A DNA stretch of 64,000 bases, from contig JAOVFP010000008.1 of NCBI GenBank assembly GCA_025738555.1, positions 4,340,001 to 4,404,000 on the forward strand, given 5' to 3'. Below the pieces are notes generated by a model. That model saw only the letters and a program-made list of their open reading frames with translations, searched no databases and had not been told where the DNA came from. This document shows positions 1 to 11,436 of this stretch, piece after piece (within the stretch, counting starts at the first letter, position 1; each line of letters begins with the position of its first letter). Made by a program: the position numbers and the translations under genes. The stretch comes from Cyathus striatus. Lineage: Eukaryota; Basidiomycota; Agaricomycetes; Agaricales; Nidulariaceae.

Positions 1-2067
1 GCCCCATCCGTGGCAGCTTAAGGTGTTTGAGAAGGTGGCAGAGGGTCATGATGTGATCGCTCTTGCAGGTACTGGCTATGGGAAATCGCTCGTGTTTGCA
101 CTGCTTGCAATTGCGGCTGCGGTAGCAGGAGGAGATGGGGTGGTGATTGTTATCTCGCCGCTGAAGACGCTACAGAAAGATCAGGTAAGTTGGTGCAGCT
201 TTGGAAAGAAATGAAGAATACTTACGAGTTATTATGGTATGAAGGTGCGACGTTTCAATGAAAAACGAGTTTTGCGAGATGATGGGACAGGGATAGATGT
301 AGAATACACGCTATCAGCTGTAGCTGTAAACGAAGATAATAAAGACCCGTCGTTATTCAGAGAAATTGGAAAGGGGACATACCGGTTAATCTATGCGTCA
401 CCCGAAATCCTGCTATACAACTTGTACTTCAAGCAGCTATTTCGAGACGAGTCGTTCCGGAAAAAGATCATTGCTATTGTTGTAGATGAGGCACACGTCA
501 TCGAGGATTGGAAGAACGAATTCAGGAAAGCCTATGGAGAGCTAGCGACATTAAAGATCATTGCAGGGAAAGAGAACCATGGCTAGCGCTTACAGGGACA
601 TGCTCAACTACGACATTTGAGACAATATATACATCAATAGGGATGGGAGGGGCACGACCATTCTTTGGGATAGATTTGGGAGCAGATAGGCCAAACTTGA
701 TGTTGCTGGTGCGGCCGATGGAATTCTCGATTGGGTCGATGTCAGACTTGCTAGCGTTCATTCCAAAGGATACTACTGAGCCCAATTCATTTGTCAAGAC
801 TCTCATCTACCTAAAAACTCGTAGGCAGGCTCGCCGTGCATGTCGATTGTGTCGCCGCCTTGTTGAGCGACCATATCGCAACGTAATGTTTGCACTTACA
901 GCATCTTCATCTGAAGGATTCAAAGAGGAGGTTTTGCAACGCTTTCTAGATGGAAAAACTCGAATACTATTTGCAACAATGGCTGTAGGAATGGGAACTG
1001 ACATACCAGACATTGAGCAAGTCGTAGTCTTCGGGGTTGACAGCCTTAGTAGTGCCTATCAAAAGGGTGGTCGTGGTGGTCGCTCGCCCTCCATCCAAGC
1101 AACAATGATTTGGATAGTAGAGCCATGGGCATTTGAGCCGAAGATCAATGATTCTACTATTCAAAAAAAGCCAAAGAAATTAGCATCGGAATCAGAGCGG
1201 AGACGTACCATGGATAGTGCTGCAAGAGCTTTCATCAACCTAGCCCAGTCCAACCACTGTCAACGAAGGTTCCTTCGTGATCATTTCCATCCTAAGCCAA
1301 ACCTGCAAGGATTTGAAGGGTTTTCTATGGTAGAAGATAGTGAAGAAAATGAAAATACGATAGCAGCACGAGTGCAATGGGTGGTAGTTGATGAAGTTGA
1401 GAGAACAACGTGTGGAGCTTGTAGTGCGCTTGTTTGTCGTGTTGATCCAAACACTGCTATGGGACCCACAACTCCGAGTGAGCGAGAGCTCATTGCATAT
1501 CATCTTGCCAAACTCAAACCCAATGCCAACTCAATCCATATCTCTACCTCCCATATCTCTACCTCTGTATCTAGAGCTTCTACTACTGTCAACAGCTCTG
1601 CGAACAACTTTGTCGATTCTGCAAAAGTCAAATTACGTTGCACACAGCCTGAACGGAATGACCTTCGCAACGCTCTAGTCTTTTGGAGAGACGCTAAATG
1701 GAGAGAAATCCGAAGTACAAATCCGTTCCTTACTCGTGACTGGGTTCTTCTGGATGAGCACATCAATTGCTTGGTGGATAAAGCCCACATTATTCTCAAT
1801 GCCCAGCAAGTGGATGAACATTTAATACGAAAGCTGATATCTTGGATCACAGATGATAATTTAACGACATCCCTAATCATTCTTCTAGAGCAGTTCCGAC
1901 AGTCACGCCAGGACCGAGATGAGCTTGAAGCTATCGAGCGGCAGCCAAAGCGCCCTCACACTGTCAAAAACATGGAAGATAAAATTGAAACAGTAGTGCA
2001 CGATGGTGATGGATCAACATATCTAGTGCGTCACTGGCAAATACCAGACTATAGAAATGAAAAGTGA
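1..2067 (+). CDS. RecQ-like DEAH-box helicase, 5' end outside window
   Basis: This superfamily 2 helicase of RecQ type unwinds DNA using ATP. The Walker A stretch AGTGYGKS lies near base 65-90, motif II VVDEAH near 480, a motif III-like ALTGT near 587, and motif VI QKGGRGGRS near 1058-1085. Behind the helicase core are Cys pairs (CGACSALVC near 1412) that may bind zinc. No HRDC domain is recognisable. An intron fits 185-244 (GT-AG, 60 bp). The frame breaks at the CC pair at 577-578: adding one C joins the two open stretches and restores the expected PWLALTGT motif, so this is probably a sequencing error. The gene starts left of the window. Its stop lies 4 bp from the stop of the convergent DUF6589-type gene, which suggests the two form a unit. 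Such RecQ-like genes are multi-copy in mushroom genomes (recall, not searched). I am confident of the family and unsure of the role. Confidence 0.85.
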
Positions 2068-2071
2068 GTAT

Positions 2072-4841
2072 TTAAACCTCATTCTTGTCATCTCCTGTAT
2101 TAAACCTGGGATAGTCCTGCGCTAGCTCCAGATCTATCAATGTATCAACTTCCATTCGCCCATTTGGATCAGTAAACCCCTCTTCAACCTCAAAGTTGTC
2201 ATCTTCAAGGGTAGTAGCTGTAGTGCCTGTTCCATAGTCATACAAATTCAAATCGATCTCTTGTTCATCATCGTTAAATAGATCTTCATCATCACTAATT
2301 TCGTCTTCTTCTTCAAACATGGCTGATCTTTCAGCCCATTCTTTGTGCATGCGTAAGGCAAGTACACGCATTCCATCACGAAGTACATCTCGCACTGCTT
2401 GGCTTTTTTGGCCTGTAGTATGAATAACACGATTTGGAGTAAGGACATGTACCTTCTGCAGTTTTAAGTCAATGCAAAGTGCATTAATATCTGAACTTGA
2501 ATCAACAGCTTTATGTTGTCGGTGTGGAGAACCAACACCAAACCAGTTTGCAACTTCATGTGTAAGGACTCTCAGTGCTTCTACACATGCAGAAGACTTG
2601 TTTTGAATGTGTTCAATTGAGGCATTACTACCAAGTGCCGCAAACATATTCTATAGTAGTAATAGATTCAGTTAGTCAGTTACATGAATTAATAAATGTT
2701 GTAAACTTACTTTTAAAAATCCATTGTTATGTTCTAGATATAAGTCAGTTGGAATGGAGTGTCCTTCCCTACCCCAACGGTTTACTAGCCAAGTTCTTTC
2801 AGCAATTTCTCGAAGTTCTGGTGAGAACTGATACTCAAACTGGGACTTCATCTCGAGGATTTCGTTCCCATAGTTATGGCAACCTGCTCCTCGAAACATA
2901 TATAGCCAGAAGTCCAAAACTACCCACATCCTTCCAACATCAGCATCATGAATTGCTTCTGAAAATTCCCAGAATAACAATGCATCACGATTGAATAAAA
3001 TAGAGTGAGCAAGAACTTCATCATCTGCTTTTAGAGCATCTTCTGCAGCTGCAGATATTGCAAACTGCTGAACTACTTGCTCAACAACCTCATCAAATTC
3101 ATTGCAGCTGGGATACCATTCTTTTAAGTTTTCAACTGATCCCTTTCTCACTACAATTCTATCAATGTATGATAAGTTTTATATAAATAAGTAATTGAAA
3201 CCTTAGCTCACCTTGTACAATCAAGAATACAAGCAATGAGTGAATGATAAACTAACTCTTTTGCTTTGTTATATTCTGGTTTTTTTGGGTCAAGCTTTGA
3301 ACGTCCAAGAAGAGTACGATGATGTTCCAATGAACTAGGGTTCCCATGCGAAGCAGTACCAAGATGAGTGCGACACAGAGCATACATAGAATTTAGCTGA
3401 TAGTGAAAAGGCATAGACAAAGCTAGAATCCAGGTAAATTTTTCAAAGGTCGAAAATTCATCTGATCGTTCATCTATTACGAGTCGTAAATTTCGAATAG
3501 ACAACCAGTCACCAACTACAGGCCGTAGTCTTTCACTGGCAACTTCCTCTGAGAGCCCTAAATGAGATATAAAAAGCTTTTTAATGACACGGATTGTTCC
3601 TATAACAGATGCTTCTTCTTCATCAAGTGCCGGAAGAGGATAGAACTGTGTCTTTTCATTTTCTAAACAACGAATTTGTGGTTTGAGCTCTGATATATGA
3701 TCTCGTAAATATTTATTTCTTGTGTTTTGACCAACTGGACCCGGAGCATTCATTATTAAAATAGAACGGATGGCATGTTTCATTGCCTTGTAAGCATTCA
3801 GCTGCTGCTCATCTGATAGACGAATAGCCTTTAATGTGAGACATCTGCGAAACCTTTGATGATATTTTAGAGTATCAATTGACAATGCTGATGTGTATTG
3901 TTCAGCAGAAAATCGTTCAGGAAGTGAGAACAGGGCTGATGTAGTTGCGTTTATTTGCTCTGTAGTGGCATCAAGACGCTGTGAAGCTTTATGCAGAGTA
4001 AAGTTAATATTGTCATAGACTATGCCCCATAATTTATTTGGAGAGCATGCAAATTCCTGTGCACGCTTTTTTGCATCTTCTGAAAGAATAGATAATGAGT
4101 TCTGAACAGTTCTAATGTTTCTCTGTCAAACTTTGAAATATAAATAACTAAATACTTACTGATAACTGACTGATAAGCCCATATGATTAAAGATATCTAT
4201 TGCTCGTCTCCCTACTCCTGAACTAGTCAAAAACAAACCAAGAAGTAACTGGAATGCATTTGTAGCTCGGTTTCGAAAGAACAAGCACATGCTTATAATT
4301 ACAACAACAATCTAGGTAGCTATCAGTTTATGAAGTCATTTTCAATAAAATTGTTACATACTTGAGAAGCCTTTAACTCTTTATTCAACTTCTCTGTACC
4401 CTTTTGCTGCTCATATTTATTCTTTGCAGTAAGGACAGCTAAGAGAAGTGTTGAGAAACATGGAAGAAGTTTTGTATATGTTGTTTGAATTTGATTTAGC
4501 CCAAAGTCTGTTGTGAGGTATGGAACAGTGATGCCTGATGAAGAGAGTCGGAGTGTGTTATCTTTGCAAGCCTTTGTTGACTCTGCAATGATAATCTCTA
4601 TGACTGCCTTTGTAACTGCAGAATTCAAGTGAGATCGAGCTTCCTTTGGAACATTACGCATCCATCCATTTAAAATAGCTGATGGGGCATAGTTAGCATC
4701 TTGTTGATAACGGAGTGCTTGGGAAGCATGAGATTCAGACTCATAGAAAGCCTGCACAAACTCATTTCCAGACCGAAATCCAACCTGTTTCAGCATATCA
4801 ACACCTTTCTCAACCTTCTTACTACTAATTTTCTTGGGCAT
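2072..4841 (-). CDS. DUF6589-type protein, possible DDE-like transposase
   Basis: This intron-containing minus-strand gene starts at 4841 (MPKKISSKK) and ends at 2072. Clear coding blocks are 4323-4841, about 4150-4300, about 3208-4090, 2672-3151 and 2072-2650. Conserved stretches in order are VYDNINFTL, GDWLSIRNLR, LFWEFSEAI, GCHNYGNEIL and a DLYLEHNNGFLK block, followed by an acidic tail. I assign DUF6589 from the pattern of these blocks in uncharacterised Agaricomycete proteins; this is recall, not a search. The spaced acidic residues (D in YDN, D in GDW, E in NYGNE) would suit an RNase H-like DDE nuclease, but that is my inference. The gene is convergent with the RecQ-like helicase, with 4 bp between stops. 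An alternative is a host gene family of unknown function. Confidence 0.65.
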
Positions 4842-6194
4842 TATAGTGTCAGAATGTGAGCGAGCGTTCTGAAGTGTATTTCAATACAAAACACACTGGG
4901 AGTGGCCTGAATAAGCATGAATAATTGTGGAGTCGCGTCGCGTCGCGCTACGGCATCACGATCAAAGTGCGCGTGCTTTTGATGTGACTTACTTGCGTGA
5001 CAGTTGCCATCAATACGGCAACTAAAAGCTGATACCTATTCAAACTTGCTCGAAATCCATTAGTATTGAGAATGGAGTGTATCTCTGCTGTGTATACCAC
5101 TAAAAAGCAGAAATATATGTAAAAACTATATATTATTGCAGCTATAATATGTATTATCATTTCATGTCATATAAGTTTCTCCATGTGGCTCGAACTCGAG
5201 GCCCCATGGCTGATTTACAGAAAAGTTACACTGCCCTTCACTTTCGTGTACCTTCATCTAAGCCCGTCTCAGGAATCGACGCCGGTTTCCATATGTCTTC
5301 ATATGGTAAGAACCACGTGATTCCGCTGACGGGCTTTGTTGAGCCTAGCTTCTGGTGCGTGACGCGAAAAATTGGTTTGACCAAGTGTTCAAAACCTGAA
5401 TTGATGGGTGACACCTGGTAGTTCTGTTCATGCCCCTACAGCCGCCCGGCACGGGCAGAAAAATCGGCTAATTAAGCGCCGTATTTGTCTCAAATCTTAT
5501 GTTCATAGCAACCTGTGACGCGTGACAAATGCGCTCAAGTGTTCAGTTCAAATGCCCTGCGTGACGCGTGACTGAACACTTGGTCGAAAGAGTCCAGTAT
5601 ACTTACTCTAACACTGGCGTAGGTCTATGTACCTTAGTATCTTTAAACCTTTTCCGCTGTCGGTGGCTTTTTCTCGAACGAACGTCGAAATGCCAATGTC
5701 CAGTGGCGGAGATTTCAAGCATGGATGCATGAAGCATTTATTGCTAAACATGACAAGACATGGCCTGTAAGTATTGCGCCAATATTGCGCGTAACTGTCT
5801 CAAACTGTTATTCAGCTTAGCGTTTCTGATCAGTTGATTCCAGAATGCTTTGATACGCATCATTGGTCATGTGCATGAAGAATAAGTATAGTTTACTTAT
5901 AGACACATTTGAACACACAGCCATCTAAGCTTAAGATGTATGACGTACGTTTTCTGAGTAGATCTTTATTGACTTTAGATTAAGCTTAGCTATAGCAGCT
6001 AGTAGCTATTCTCAATTGACAGAAGCGATCACGCGATCACGTGTGGAGTAATATGATGAAAAATGTACGTCATGAGGCAGTCGTGCGTAAGCGTGCCGTT
6101 TTGCATGCTTTTGGCACTTACCAACTACTTAAACTCTAACCACCATCTTCACTCGTCTTCATCTTTCTCCTCATCCTTTCTTTGCTTCCTCAAC
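4842..6194. other. intergenic region with GTGACGC motifs and a hairpin
   Basis: No convincing gene lies in these 1.35 kb. A GTCGC tandem sits near 4931-4946, and GTGACGC-type motifs recur near 5345, 5514 and 5560. A long perfect-arm hairpin lies at 5536-5582. This may be the end of the element carrying the DUF6589-type gene. The promoter of the membrane-protein gene at 6195 should lie at the right end. Confidence 0.4.
5536..5582. repeat. 12-bp perfect inverted repeat (hairpin)
   Basis: CAAGTGTTCAGT at 5536-5547 is exactly reverse-complementary to ACTGAACACTTG at 5571-5582. The 23-nt loop contains GTGACGCGTG. The function is unknown; it could be a transposon subterminal structure or a binding site. 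Confidence 0.8.
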
Positions 6195-7165
6195 ATGGCA
6201 GACTCATCTTGGAAAGATGGAATTCTTCTTAAAATAACCAACATTATCGTCTACTTCCTCTTTCTAGGCTCCAACATATACACCGTTGCCTCCCCCTCCT
6301 CCATCTATTTCAATGCGAAGGAAACCTACATCACTCCTGCCCCCTGGGCTTTTCTCATTTGGTTTGTTTTTTCTCGCTCATTCTTCCACTCGACTTATTT
6401 TTTTTTCATAGGACTCTCATTCATATCCTCCTCCTTGGTACCATTATCTATCAGTTCTTCCCTCTTGGAAAACAAACAATCATCGACGGTATCTCCTGGA
6501 GGTTTCCTCTTCTTGCCATCCTGAATGCAATTTATGTCAATCTCTGGGCCAGTCACCATTACATCGTGGGTATGTTACGTCGTTTCTTTTGTCTGTTTAA
6601 TTCCACTTATTGCCTTCTAGCCTTCATTTTCTCTCTCTTTGTCAGCTCCGCAGTTACCCATATATATTATATTGTCAAGAAGCATCATTCTCCTCAAGCA
6701 ACTGTGGATGAACTGTTCATCCATTTACCATTTTCCTTGTACCATGGCTGGACCACCGTTTTGGTTGTCTTGACCGCGTTCGAGGCATTCGGTGTCAATG
6801 CTCTCGAACACGGTGCAGGTGTGTGGACCAAAGTTTTTGTCTTCTTGGCCTTGTACGTACCGGTTTCTCTCTCTCTTTGGCATTCGCTGAGTTACGTCGT
6901 GTGTAGGTTTTTCTTGGAGGGAACCGCAGCTACTTACGCATTTTCAACACCGGAAGGCGATCTTCCCGCTTCTATCGCAATTGCCTGGTCCCTTTGGGCT
7001 ATCTTCGAACATCAGCGCGGCTCTGGGTTCATCCACTGGACAGCATTGGCATTTGCTATCCTCGCTTTGATTTGGGTGTTCAAGGGTGCATTTGGTCTCT
7101 TCAATCGCTCTCGAAGCGGGAGAATCGCTCTCTCCGACGAAGAGCGCGCTCCTCTTGTCGGTTGA
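6195..7165 (+). CDS. seven-helix membrane protein, distantly TspO-like
   Basis: Four exons fit GT-AG introns and keep phase: 6195-6361, 6412-6569, 6621-6852 and 6907-7165, giving about 270 residues. I chose the ATG at 6195 rather than the in-frame ATG at 6063 because the protein then starts just before the first membrane segment. About seven hydrophobic segments alternate with short loops. The early [12 protein letters not shown] stretch resembles the P-x-W-x-F-x-I-W signature of TspO/MBR-like (tryptophan-rich sensory) proteins, but the chain is longer than typical TspO of about 160 residues. The C-terminus is short and charged (SDEERAPLV). No catalytic motif is visible and the substrate is unknown. 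No frameshift is needed here, unlike in the larger neighbours. The third intron is 54 bp and in frame, so retention cannot be excluded from sequence alone. Confidence 0.75.
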
Positions 7166-7641
7166 GGTGAGGAGCTGTAGAGACGTTAAGCATTTAACGA
7201 GTACGCACGTACATTATGAACGGTTCGATGAACAATTTTCTTTTGAGTATTCCTTTTTTTTGTATTAATCTGAAGTGCGATGCTTGATCAGTAGCGTATG
7301 ACAAGCAAGTACGCCTATCCACAAGCGTAAACTATCCTGTACAACGTTATGCGTAGTCCTCTTACATCGTTCAAAATAAACACATGGCTTCTGCATGTTA
7401 GCTGTTCGATCAGTTTCAGACTGTCATGATTTCATGTTTAGCATTCAGGCTGCAACATTTTACCGGTGGCCCACAACCTCAGCTGGGGTTTTAGTATTTA
7501 TCGACGTCGTGGCAGGGTGCCTGCGTATATGTGCTAGCATGTAATATGAAGGATTCATATTATCTCTCTTCAGTTATTACCCCCTTCCTTCTACACACCT
7601 TGGCCACCCCTATCCATTTACCTAACATATTCCACCGACTT
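7166..7641. other. intergenic, nothing recognised
   Basis: This should hold the 3' end of the membrane-protein gene and the promoter of the CNNM-type gene. The CNNM reading frame stays open upstream to an ATG at 7531. No repeat or RNA gene was seen. Confidence 0.5.
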
Positions 7642-10241
7642 ATGCCTCCTATGCCCCCTGTTGTCAAACATCGTCTTCCTGTAAACCGGGCATCACGGTT
7701 TTTGTACACTCTCCTTTCCTTGATCATTAGTATCGTCCGGACATCCCTATTGTCCTCCACAGGCTCTGGTGGAAGCCTGGAGAGTATAGAAGAGGCCCAT
7801 GTTTTCTCAAAGAGAGCAACGGAAGTGAACATACACGAGCCAAAAACGATCGTCTTCATCATCCTTATTCCTGTGTTGGTACTGCTGTCAGGACTGTTCG
7901 CCGGGTTAACACTGGGATATATGAGCTTGGATGAAACGCAGCTCAGCGTATTGAGTGTTAGCGGCACCTCGTAAGTGACTTGTTTCTTTTGCGAGATAAA
8001 TTCTAATGTGCATTGTGTATTGTACTTACTAAGGAAACAAAGGGAATATGCTCGGAAAATACAACCGATTCGTAAGAATGGTCATCTTCTCCTGGTGACG
8101 CTTCTTCTCTCAAATATGATTGTCAACGAGTCTTTGCCTGTCATTGCTGACCCCGTGCTTGGAGGAGGCGTGCAGAGTGTCGTTGTGAGCACGGTGCTGA
8201 TCGTCATGTAAGTTCTTACATTCAACGTGACGTCATTCACATTCAACAACTAGAACTATTTATAGCTTCTCCGAAATTATTCCCCAATCTATTTTTACTC
8301 GTCATGGTTTGTATCTCGGAGCCAAAATGGCTGGGCTGACCACTGTCCTCATCTGGGTCATGGTAAGCCAGACATAACATGTATGTATCACCGTCCAGTC
8401 TTACATGTGGTATACAGGGAATAATAGCGTGGCCCGTTGCAAAACTATTGGAATGGATTCTCGGACCTCACCACGGTATCATTTATCGCAGAGCAGGTGT
8501 GTACTACTTTATGCTAGCTATCCGCCGGTGAAGCTGTAGCGCGCGACAGAATTAAAGGAGCTCATTGCGATGCACTCGAATGCTTCTCCCCACGGAGGTG
8601 ATCTCAAGTCCGATACAGTCAACATAATAGGCGCGACACTTGACTTTCAGGAGAAGACGGTTCTGCAGGTGAGTTTATACCACACTTCTACCTCACCTGG
8701 TATCTTTGGTAAATGTTTAACTTAAGGCCATGACGCCCATATCCGATGTTTTCATGCTCTCTATTGACGCTAAATTGGATAATGACACTATACTGCAAGT
8801 AATGAACAGTGGACACAGCAGAATACCCATCTTCGAGGAAATAAATATACCATCCGGTCTACAACTGACACAGACTGGTAAAATCAACACCAAGACCGAG
8901 AATCTAAAGGCAGAGAATGTTAAAAGGATAATTGGTATACTCTTGGTTAAGCGATTAGTATCCCTGAATGTACAAGGTATTACCCATTCCTTTTTGCTCT
9001 TACATACAAAGAGTGACAATGGTGCAGATGCAGTGCCTGTTCGGAGCTTACAGCTAAATAAAGTCTTCACCGTTCCAAGTAACCAGTCGCTACTGGGAAT
9101 CCTTGATAAATTCCAGGAGGGTCATTCCCATCTCGCTGTCGTCAGTCGACTCAGTATCGAGAGAGTAGAAACCATTAAAAATGTCGAAAAGCGCGGGTTG
9201 ACCAGACAGTTAAAGGAAACAGTGGCGGCATGGGACTCAGGCGCCGACACTAAGAAAACTGGCGAAAAACCTCGTGTTCATAAATATGACATTAAAATGA
9301 CAAAACAGACGAGTAAAGAAAGTCCCACCGTTGTGCGCGAGGTTGAAGTCAGTTCAAATGGCCGCGATGATTACAAGCTGCGGGACCACGATGGATCAAA
9401 GGGTCATAGATCCCTGCAAGGACAAGCAGTTTCTGACGATGCCGTTCTTTCTGAAGAGAATATAAATGCCGTAAGTGCAACATATGACAAGAGGTGATAG
9501 TAATACTTGTTACTGACAGCTCACCTGAAGTTTTTGGAGGGACTTGATTCTGCTGCCATGCCACTTGGAATTATTACTCTGGAAGACGTTCTTGAAGGTT
9601 TGTACGTTTATGAATGGTCCAATTTATCTTTCTTATCATTTCACAGAGATCATAGGGGAGGATATTTTCGATGAATTCGATGCAGGTTATGCTGCGAATG
9701 CGGATACAGTCCAGATTTCTAAAGTAGACTCATTCAGAGGGGGATAGGAACCTTTGGCCGCAGAAGTATGAAGTTCATGAGATCTATTAGTGCATCACAA
9801 ATCCCGCGATTATCAAAACGAAAAAGTACAGAAGATGTGAGCGTACTCACATCAAAGCCCGAGGCAGGCATGTATGCCGCAGGGACGCCAGAAAACCCTT
9901 CGCCAATCGCACTCAGTGCTGCCGAGAATTCTGAACGAAATAAAGCCAGTGATTCCATGTCGACAGCTGACCCCATGCTAGATGGTGTCAAAACTAGACC
10001 TTCACACCGCTTTACTCCCATCGAAAAAGTAATCGCGCAAAGGGGACGGGGCGCCACGAGGAGTGCATCTGTTTCAGGAACGCTTCGATCCAAACCAACA
10101 AGGATTAGAACAAGAGGAAGTTTCAAGAGCGAGCCGCTTGACACAGACGGGATAGAAAGGATGCAGGAGCGGATGTTGGAAGGGTTTAAGCGTGATTCTC
10201 CTGAACCAATCCTTCCGAGAGAGGAAAGGCGACCTGATTAG
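7642..10241 (+). CDS. CNNM/Mam3-type transporter (DUF21 plus CBS domains)
   Basis: Exons fit 7642-7970, 8034-8207, 8266-8362, 8418-8496, 8550-8668, 8727-9470, 9531-9597 and 9647 onward, all GT-AG. The order is an N-terminal hydrophobic anchor, a DUF21/CNNM membrane domain (GLFAGLTLGYMSLDETQLSV, then LLLSNMIVNESLPV and FSEIIPQ), and a CBS-pair region with TPISDVFML, GHSRIPIFEE and PLGIITLEDVLEEIIGEDI. A long Ser-rich tail follows. The family moves or senses divalent metal ions; yeast Mam3 is vacuolar. The frame stops at 9745 just after a run of five G at 9739-9743. One extra G would join the tail ORF (stop 10241), which continues with plausible sequence. A 42-bp in-frame insert at 8970-9011 looks like an additional intron. 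ATG 7531 is an alternative start. Confidence 0.88.
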
Positions 10242-10420
10242 TCATTTATCTCAGCTAGACGATATATATTTTTCTTGTACTTACACTTGTTCATACTTAC
10301 CTACTTATCTACGTACCAGGACCGTACCATTATCTGGAAATTTTACTTTCTCACATTGCCTATTATTGCCTGCTTCAAGTTGGCTTCAAGTCAGCTCTTT
10401 GGTTCAAAATATCAGTCGGG

Positions 10421-11292
10421 ATGAATTGTTGCACTGTCTGTGGAAGTAACGTTAGCAACCCGATTCGATTCTTACTTCGTTGTAAAATATGTCACCATAG
10501 TTGGCACCATCGTAAGCATGTAACGCTTTATTATACCATCTGAAATCACAAGGTTGGTCATGTTTAGGATGTCTCCAGCCGCCTATGCTTGACTCTGTTC
10601 TTACCAGCCTAATTCTTGCATACACTAAGGATCCCGATAGTGAAGATAGTTTTCGACATTGGAAATGCAAATTACATGCCCCAATCGAAGTTAGTGATGA
10701 TGATGATTGTATCGAAGTCATTGATGCTCCTTTTCAATCGCCACCTTACTCATTGGCATCAAGGGCGGAGCGGGCAACTACCACAGATGTGCAGACCCGT
10801 GACACATCGTTAGTAGTTGCAAAGCAGCCAAAAGCTGGATTACTAGCCAAAGAATTTGCTGTCGTAGATTTGACGATATCAAGTGATGAAGAGCTGACTG
10901 ACGAGAGAAAAGAGAAAAAAAGCTCGCCCTGCATGATTCCCATTGCACCTATAGAAGACCATACTCGCATGAACCAGCATTCTGAACCGAGTTCTGTGCC
11001 TTCTGGCGACCAACCTATTACGCCCCAAGAGGTTCTAGTAGAAGAACGAGGAGAAACCTTGGCTCCCATTTGGGTCCTTCAGCATGCGATTAAGAATGGC
11101 CGGGAACCGTCAGTAACAAATGACAAAGGCGTAGTACGCTATCGCAAAGCTCCATCTCGGTATAGAACCACTGTAACATTGGAGCGTCCACTTTCATTTG
11201 ATATTACCGGATGGCTTCGCAATCAAAAGGCAAGAGGAGCACAATATATTTCGTTCAATCCACTTATGATAGTATGCTATGTTCTATTATAG
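10421..11292 (+). CDS. PHD-finger protein with SUMO-interaction-like motifs
   Basis: Exon 1 (10421-10511) encodes CCTVCG and RCKICHHSWHHR. A 41-bp intron follows, and exon 2 starts at 10553 with RWSCLGC. Together these give the C-x2-C, C-x2-C, H and C-x2-C ligands of a short PHD-like zinc finger at residues 3 to about 36. The rest (about 240 residues) is low in predicted fold. It holds two hydrophobic-acidic patches, CIEVID preceded by DDDD and VVDLTISSDEE, which match the pattern of SUMO-interaction motifs. The combination suggests a nuclear chromatin or SUMO-pathway protein, but no specific ortholog is recognised. It converges on PEPCK, with 144 bp between the ends. Confidence 0.7.
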
Positions 11293-11436
11293 CTCAATAT
11301 TTGAACCGTGGCTCGAACTGTGTATCCTAATGTACGTACATGAAGTAGGTATATGGAATTCAGTATGTCAGAGATACAATCAATCGCATTAATCCAGAGT
11401 GTTGCCGTACCCAATATAGTTCACCCTACTACGAGC

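Noticed and set aside
6063..6194. Upstream in-frame ATG for the membrane protein
   Set aside because: The added 44 residues are hydrophobic and Ser-rich without conservation signs, and the ATG at 6195 gives a typical start before the first helix.
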